Source of the DNA: Photobacterium gaetbulicola Gung47
Lineage (GTDB): Bacteria; Pseudomonadota; Gammaproteobacteria; Enterobacterales; Vibrionaceae
Length of the DNA stretch: 64,000 nucleotides
Assembly: GCA_000940995.1 (NCBI GenBank)
Contig: CP005973.1
Span: 930,001-994,000 of the forward strand
Direction of reading: 5' to 3'
A model generated the notes under the pieces. It saw nothing but the letters and a program-made list of their open reading frames with translations, did not search any database and was not told the origin of the DNA. A program made the position numbers and the translations under genes. Within the stretch, counting starts at the first letter, position 1. Each line of letters opens with the position of its first letter. Below, piece after piece: positions 60,058 through 64,000 of this stretch.

Positions 60058-61506
60058 TTACTTCCACTTGAAAAGCCTGCCCAATTTTGACGGGTGATAA
60101 GACCAGCAGTGGTCAAAGACCGTCATCAATTCAGGGTTACCATATTTCGATAAATTGACAGCGTGGAAACGGTTCCTATTTTCTTTGAGTTTCGCAATGC
60201 GCTTCATCATCTCATCAGGCTGGGATGGGGCGATAAAGTCCGATAACACAATCAAATCTGCATTTTTGTACTTTTCACTCAACATCAGCGCGATCGACTG
60301 ATCTAGAACAGGCCCCAAATCCGTGCCTCCGTGGAAGGAATAGGAGAGAAAATTCAAAACCTCGCTCAAGCCATCTTGCTTGGTCAGCTCGTAGGTTATT
60401 TGCTGCGTCGAGAACATAATGACGTAGCACTCTCTATCTTCAGCCAAAGCAATTTGCATCAAGCCATAGGCCAACGCCTTGGCACATTGCTCTGGAAATC
60501 CATTCATCGAGCCAGATGCATCAATACATACAATGAATGGCCCTTTTTCTTGTTCAACCTGCTTGGTCTGGCGTTTATATGCCTTCACCCGGCGCAGCTT
60601 ACGCTGGGCACCTTGCATCTTGTAGTTGAGCAAACGCTTATCGACCAAGTGCTTATAAAAAACAACTTCCAGCTCAGGATAGGCCAAGAACATCGCTTCG
60701 TTCGGCAGCAGCTTGGAGAGATCATCACTTTCGTGGATACCCACTATATCATCAGTAACGTTGTCACTTTGCTCCTCAACCATTTTCAGATCTTCAGCTC
60801 GAACCCGCTCTTTGTTGGGATCATCAACCTCATTCGCCATTCGGCCAAGCTTCTCAGCTATGTCTTTCAGGCCGCTATTTTTCTTTAAAAACTGAGCCAT
60901 ATTTTTTAGAGTGCTGACATCGGTTTTGGTCAATTTAGCCTTGGCCATATCCCACAACCGCCCTGCTTTCTTCTCATCCCCAGCTTCTGTTACCGCCTCC
61001 ATATGCTGCATGGTTTCGATACGCTGATATAGATCTGCCAACAACTTTTCTTTGTGCTGCTCCAACTCTATTTGCTGAGCTTCAGTCAGTGCCAGTGTGA
61101 GATACTTATGCCACTGGCTACAGAAATAACTTTGGAACATCGGATTATGTTTCTGGTGGTCGCGCTCCAGCAACGTCTTGGCTTTAAAATAGAATGCTGA
61201 ATGTCCTTCCAACTGCTTAACCACATCATCAACATTTTCAATAAATTGATCCGCTTGCCAATTGCATGCCTGCTGATAAAGCTCTATTTCCTGATGAAAC
61301 CGCTCTTCTACACTGACATTGGTAATTCGCTTTTGTACCTGGCCCCGCCACTTCATGATCTGCTTTTTCATCGCAGATTTGATGCCAGGGTTAGATTCGG
61401 CTGCAATAATTAACTGCTTATGCAGCATCAATTCCTGAACCGCGTTATCAATGATACCGGACTCCGATAGCATCATCGCAAGATTTAGACCTTCAGAAAC
61501 CGGCAT
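60058..61506 (-). CDS. viaA: ViaA, von Willebrand-factor-A domain partner of RavA
   Basis: 482 residues. The helical N-terminal part is followed by a VWA domain with the MIDAS motif 'IDASGSM' (FIVCIDASGSMNGFPE), and 'FHGGTDLGPVLD' and 'IVLSDFIAP' supply the remaining metal ligands. ViaA stimulates the ATPase RavA; together they affect respiratory-complex maturation and aminoglycoside sensitivity. Start ATG 61506 with GGGAG upstream. Second gene of ravA-viaA, 14 bp after the ravA stop. Confidence 0.93.
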   Translation of the reverse strand: MPVSEGLNLAMMLSESGIIDNAVQELMLHKQLIIAAESNPGIKSAMKKQIMKWRGQVQKRITNVSVEERFHQEIELYQQACNWQADQFIENVDDVVKQLEGHSAFYFKAKTLLERDHQKHNPMFQSYFCSQWHKYLTLALTEAQQIELEQHKEKLLADLYQRIETMQHMEAVTEAGDEKKAGRLWDMAKAKLTKTDVSTLKNMAQFLKKNSGLKDIAEKLGRMANEVDDPNKERVRAEDLKMVEEQSDNVTDDIVGIHESDDLSKLLPNEAMFLAYPELEVVFYKHLVDKRLLNYKMQGAQRKLRRVKAYKRQTKQVEQEKGPFIVCIDASGSMNGFPEQCAKALAYGLMQIALAEDRECYVIMFSTQQITYELTKQDGLSEVLNFLSYSFHGGTDLGPVLDQSIALMLSEKYKNADLIVLSDFIAPSQPDEMMKRIAKLKENRNRFHAVNLSKYGNPELMTVFDHCWSYHPSKLGRLFKWK

Positions 61507-61520
61507 AACTTACACTCCCG

Positions 61521-63176
61521 CTAAGCAAAGTATTCAGTCAAATGACTAATACGGAATACACTTTTATCAACCATCACTTTCAGATCATGCACCGATCCTG
61601 TCGCTTGCGATAAGCTCTGCTCTATACGCTCAGGTAATTGCGGGTCGATAAAGTTGTGGGGTAATGCCCCGTGGAAGCTGCTGCGGGAAACTTTCAGGCT
61701 ATGCTCGGCATCAAGCACTTTGGAAGACGCCTTTTCCGCCGTAGCGACCCAGTGGGCTTGCTGCTCCGGAGAAATTCCGTTGTCACCGGCAATCCCCACC
61801 AACACAGAGCGATTAGCGATATCTTTGATCACCAAACGCTGCTGGGCGTCGACTTCAAACTGTAGCCGGCAAAGGTGAGTATTCTTGTTGACAAAGCCAT
61901 AGATGTCACATTGACCGGCTTTGATCTTTTTCTCGAAGTCATCACCATCAACATAGGCCCAACGGCCATCACCGTTCTCCTGCTCGGAAACCGATGGATT
62001 TTGTTGCAACATAACAAGCTTGATCATGCGTGAATTGTGATTCACCGTATATCGACGTGCGCCACTAAAATCGTATTTGAACCACTCTTTACGCATCATG
62101 GTTTCACGACTGAAGTTGACGGCCAACTCATTGGCAATTTCCGAGTTGACCTCATCAATGATATTTTGGGCATCGGCCGCACTGATTTGCGCCGACTCCT
62201 GGTTGAATGCTTTCTCTATCGCAAAATCACTGATAATTTCCCTAATCACATGGCGTGACTCCGGGCTGTGCCACATACAGTCCTGCAACAACAGTAAATC
62301 CAGCGGATTGATAGCATCGCGGCCATTATAGAAAGCACTGGCTTTTAGCAAACGAACCGACTTTTTCCACCGACGGTCGGAGATATACAACTCACTTTCG
62401 TGCTCATCAACACTTTCGACACCTTCCGCACGCTGCTCAATCATAGTTTTGAGCTGATATACTTTCTCGAAAATATCCTCAGATAGCTTGATATCCTCGA
62501 TATGTGACTGCCAGTCTTCGTACTCTTCATCGGTAATCGCCAGGCCAGGCTCTAAATCCTGAATGCTAGGCCCTTCCCCCATCAGCATCGCTTTGAAGTT
62601 TTGCTTTTCTTGAATACGGTTAACAAACACCCTCACCAGCATCCTGTCATACAAGGCCTCAAGCCCGCTGTCCTCTTCAGGTAATTCATTTGATGCCGTA
62701 ATTAGAAGACGCATAGGGACAGGGAGGACATCTTGGCCATTTTTGAATGTACGCTCATTCACCACGGTCAACAGCGTATTGAGAATGGCTGGCCCGGCCT
62801 TCCAGATTTCATCGAGAAAAACAACTTGCGCAGTCGGCAGGTAACCATCAACCAAGCGAACATATTTTCCGTTGTCTTTCAGCTCCTGGATTGAAAGAGG
62901 CCCAAACACTTCTTCAGGAGTAGAAAAACGGGTCATCAGATAATCAAAAAACTGGCTGTTATCGAAAGCTTGAATCAAGCGCTTAGCGATCAAGCTTTTT
63001 GCAATTCCTGGGGGGCCAAGTAGAAACACACTCTCGCCAGCCAATGCAGCAAGAAGACATAACTTTATGGTTTCTTCGCGTTCATAAACACCATTAGATA
63101 ACGCTTTAATTAATTTCTGAATCCTTTCAGAAACTAGCGCTTTATTCGGCTGCGCTCTTCTTGCCATTGTCAGCAT
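61521..63176 (-). CDS. ravA: RavA, MoxR-family AAA+ ATPase
   Basis: 551 residues. Walker A 'LLGPPGIAKSLIAKRL', Walker B 'VVFLDEIWKAGPAILNTLLT', sensor 1 'LLITASNELPEEDSG', and a C-terminal LARA-like domain. RavA forms hexamers, binds LdcI in E. coli and works with ViaA. In-frame starts at 63176 and 63167 are both possible. Upstream gene of the pair. Confidence 0.93.
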   Translation of the reverse strand: MLTMARRAQPNKALVSERIQKLIKALSNGVYEREETIKLCLLAALAGESVFLLGPPGIAKSLIAKRLIQAFDNSQFFDYLMTRFSTPEEVFGPLSIQELKDNGKYVRLVDGYLPTAQVVFLDEIWKAGPAILNTLLTVVNERTFKNGQDVLPVPMRLLITASNELPEEDSGLEALYDRMLVRVFVNRIQEKQNFKAMLMGEGPSIQDLEPGLAITDEEYEDWQSHIEDIKLSEDIFEKVYQLKTMIEQRAEGVESVDEHESELYISDRRWKKSVRLLKASAFYNGRDAINPLDLLLLQDCMWHSPESRHVIREIISDFAIEKAFNQESAQISAADAQNIIDEVNSEIANELAVNFSRETMMRKEWFKYDFSGARRYTVNHNSRMIKLVMLQQNPSVSEQENGDGRWAYVDGDDFEKKIKAGQCDIYGFVNKNTHLCRLQFEVDAQQRLVIKDIANRSVLVGIAGDNGISPEQQAHWVATAEKASSKVLDAEHSLKVSRSSFHGALPHNFIDPQLPERIEQSLSQATGSVHDLKVMVDKSVFRISHLTEYFA

Positions 63177-63650
63177 ATTTCCGACCTCTCAAGTTGTCAT
63201 ATCCCTGTACTCTCGTACTTATACAGATGATAGACACAAACCCCTAAATGTTACAATGTTGTAAACTGAAATATTTTGTTACAGTCTTTATATATCAAAG
63301 AGTTCCCCCTACAGCCAGAGCTCAATCTTTGTTTCCATAAATGGGACTGGGTTAACATTCCGAACAACAATGACATAGCAAAAACATGACTAAACGCATA
63401 GAAATTCAAAAAACACGTATGAACAGCTTTTTCATAACACATTATCGATATTCTTTTGGCTCTTTTGAGCGATTTATTTCTTTCTAGCACTTGATAAACG
63501 TCAGACTATATTCTGTATCTAAAGAAAGGCTCAGCCACTACTGCGAGGCCATACACCAGCACATTTTTCTTCGTCGCGATAAACAAACTTTCTGTATCAG
63601 TAACGTTCACTGCATTTCGTAAGCCACTTACCTTCATTCCTCGCACGCAC
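63177..63650. other. Intergenic stretch upstream of ravA and pstS
   Basis: About 470 bp with no convincing gene. An open frame on the minus strand (63251-63490) has no ribosome site and no recognisable product. The promoter of ravA must be at the left end. The Pho box sits at the right end (separate entry). Confidence 0.35.
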
Positions 63651-63684
63651 TTTTCACATAATTGTCATAAAGCAGTAATAAGAT
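63651..63684 (+). promoter_or_regulatory. Candidate Pho box and promoter of pstS
   Basis: Two direct 7-mers in 11-bp phase, TTTTCAC (63651-63657) and TTGTCAT (63662-63668), separated by ATAA; consensus CTGTCAT. A third, weaker copy CAGTAAT lies at 63673-63679. Ten bases after the second repeat comes a -10-like TAAGAT (63679-63684). This is the spacing of PhoB-activated promoters. Confidence 0.7.
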
Positions 63685-63722
63685 TAGCGCCAACATTTTC
63701 TGGTGTAATTTGGAGATAAATA

Positions 63723-64000
63723 ATGCTTACCAGAGCCACTTTGTGCGCCCTCATAGCAAGTTGGACACTTTCGGTTCAAGCCAGCGAAACCGTGACCATT
63801 ACGGGGTCAACATCTGCCAGTCATATTGTGGAAGTACTGGCCGAAACCTATTCCACCGAATACAAAGACACACAAATTGACGTTCAAGGGATTGGTTCCT
63901 CTGCGGGGATCACCGCAGTAAAACGAAATGTGGCTGATTTGGGCATGAGTTCTCGCTACCTAAAGCCAGAAGAGATCAACCCAGACATAATCACCGTCAC
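63723..64000 (+). CDS. pstS: PstS-like phosphate-binding protein, partial
   Basis: The gene runs off the right edge, 92 complete codons visible. Signal peptide (MLTRATLCALIASWTLSVQAS), then 'TVTITGSTSASHIVEVLAETY', 'IDVQGIGSSAGITAVKRNVADLGMSSRYL', which is the phosphate-binding pattern (GSTS, GSSAGI, GMSSR). High-affinity phosphate uptake ABC system. RBS GGAG seven bases before ATG. Preceded by a Pho box. Confidence 0.88.
   Translation, partial: MLTRATLCALIASWTLSVQASETVTITGSTSASHIVEVLAETYSTEYKDTQIDVQGIGSSAGITAVKRNVADLGMSSRYLKPEEINPDIITV

Noticed and set aside
63251..63490. Open frame of 79 codons on the minus strand upstream of ravA
   Set aside because: No ribosome site, no signal or domain, composition like random translation of AT-rich spacer DNA.
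1..64000. CRISPR array, rRNA or prophage structural genes
   Set aside because: No regularly spaced repeats, no rRNA-like stretch and no phage capsid or tail genes were found.

Overview
This 64 kb window looks like ordinary chromosome of a gamma-proteobacterium, most probably Vibrionaceae (Vibrio, Photobacterium, Grimontia or Enterovibrio). That is an inference from gene content: YdbH/YnbE/YdbL, RavA/ViaA, UmuDC, RlmF, a PatZ-type acetyltransferase, a second RpoS-like sigma factor, ETF with ETF-QO, many LysR regulators, and moderate G+C. I see no rRNA, tRNA, CRISPR array or replication origin. The mix of stand-alone accessory genes would fit a secondary chromosome, but the window cannot prove this.

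Layout. 1-8 kb: end of an NAD(P)-binding protein, a fatty-acid desaturase, an L,D-transpeptidase, AraC and LysR regulators, an acyltransferase, an OmpA-like lipoprotein and a ChrA-type transporter. 8-12 kb: small envelope proteins, an RpoS-family sigma factor, a NUDIX hydrolase, a cysteine-poor DksA-like protein and a 50-residue protein. 12-18 kb: a leucine-type dehydrogenase with an acyl-CoA ligase, a dead transposase, YciH, a HAD hydrolase, a retropepsin-like protease and a protein with two similar halves. 18-25 kb is the accessory patch: a tyrosine recombinase between near-identical 18-bp direct repeats, a YhfG-Fic toxin-antitoxin pair, Ddl, an arsR-acr3 arsenite operon, and a complete group IIC intron inserted just behind the terminator of a SPOR lipoprotein gene.

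25-31 kb: a DUF2301 membrane protein, PatZ and two LysR regulators. 31.3-37.5 kb holds the most striking unit: eight same-strand genes for a porin, a PCuAC copper chaperone, a four-haem NapC-type quinol dehydrogenase, a cytochrome c fused to two DUF1566 domains, a beta-propeller, SCO1/SenC, a TlpA-like thioredoxin and a monohaem cytochrome c, with a LysR gene divergent to it. The parts suggest a periplasmic electron-transfer chain with its own copper-insertion set, but no recognisable terminal reductase is present, so its substrate is unknown.

37.9-50 kb: a divergent NRAMP-like transporter, the YdbH-YnbE-YdbL intermembrane lipid-transfer genes, a YeiH exporter, SOS-controlled umuDC, a second SPOR lipoprotein, a TacAT-type toxin-antitoxin pair with a palindromic operator, and a MATE exporter. 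50-64 kb: a LysR regulator, etfBA divergent from ETF-QO with a palindromic site between them, RlmF, a slipin/NfeD pair, a bacterial ionotropic-glutamate-receptor homologue, viaA-ravA, and the start of a PstS-like phosphate-binding protein behind a good Pho box.
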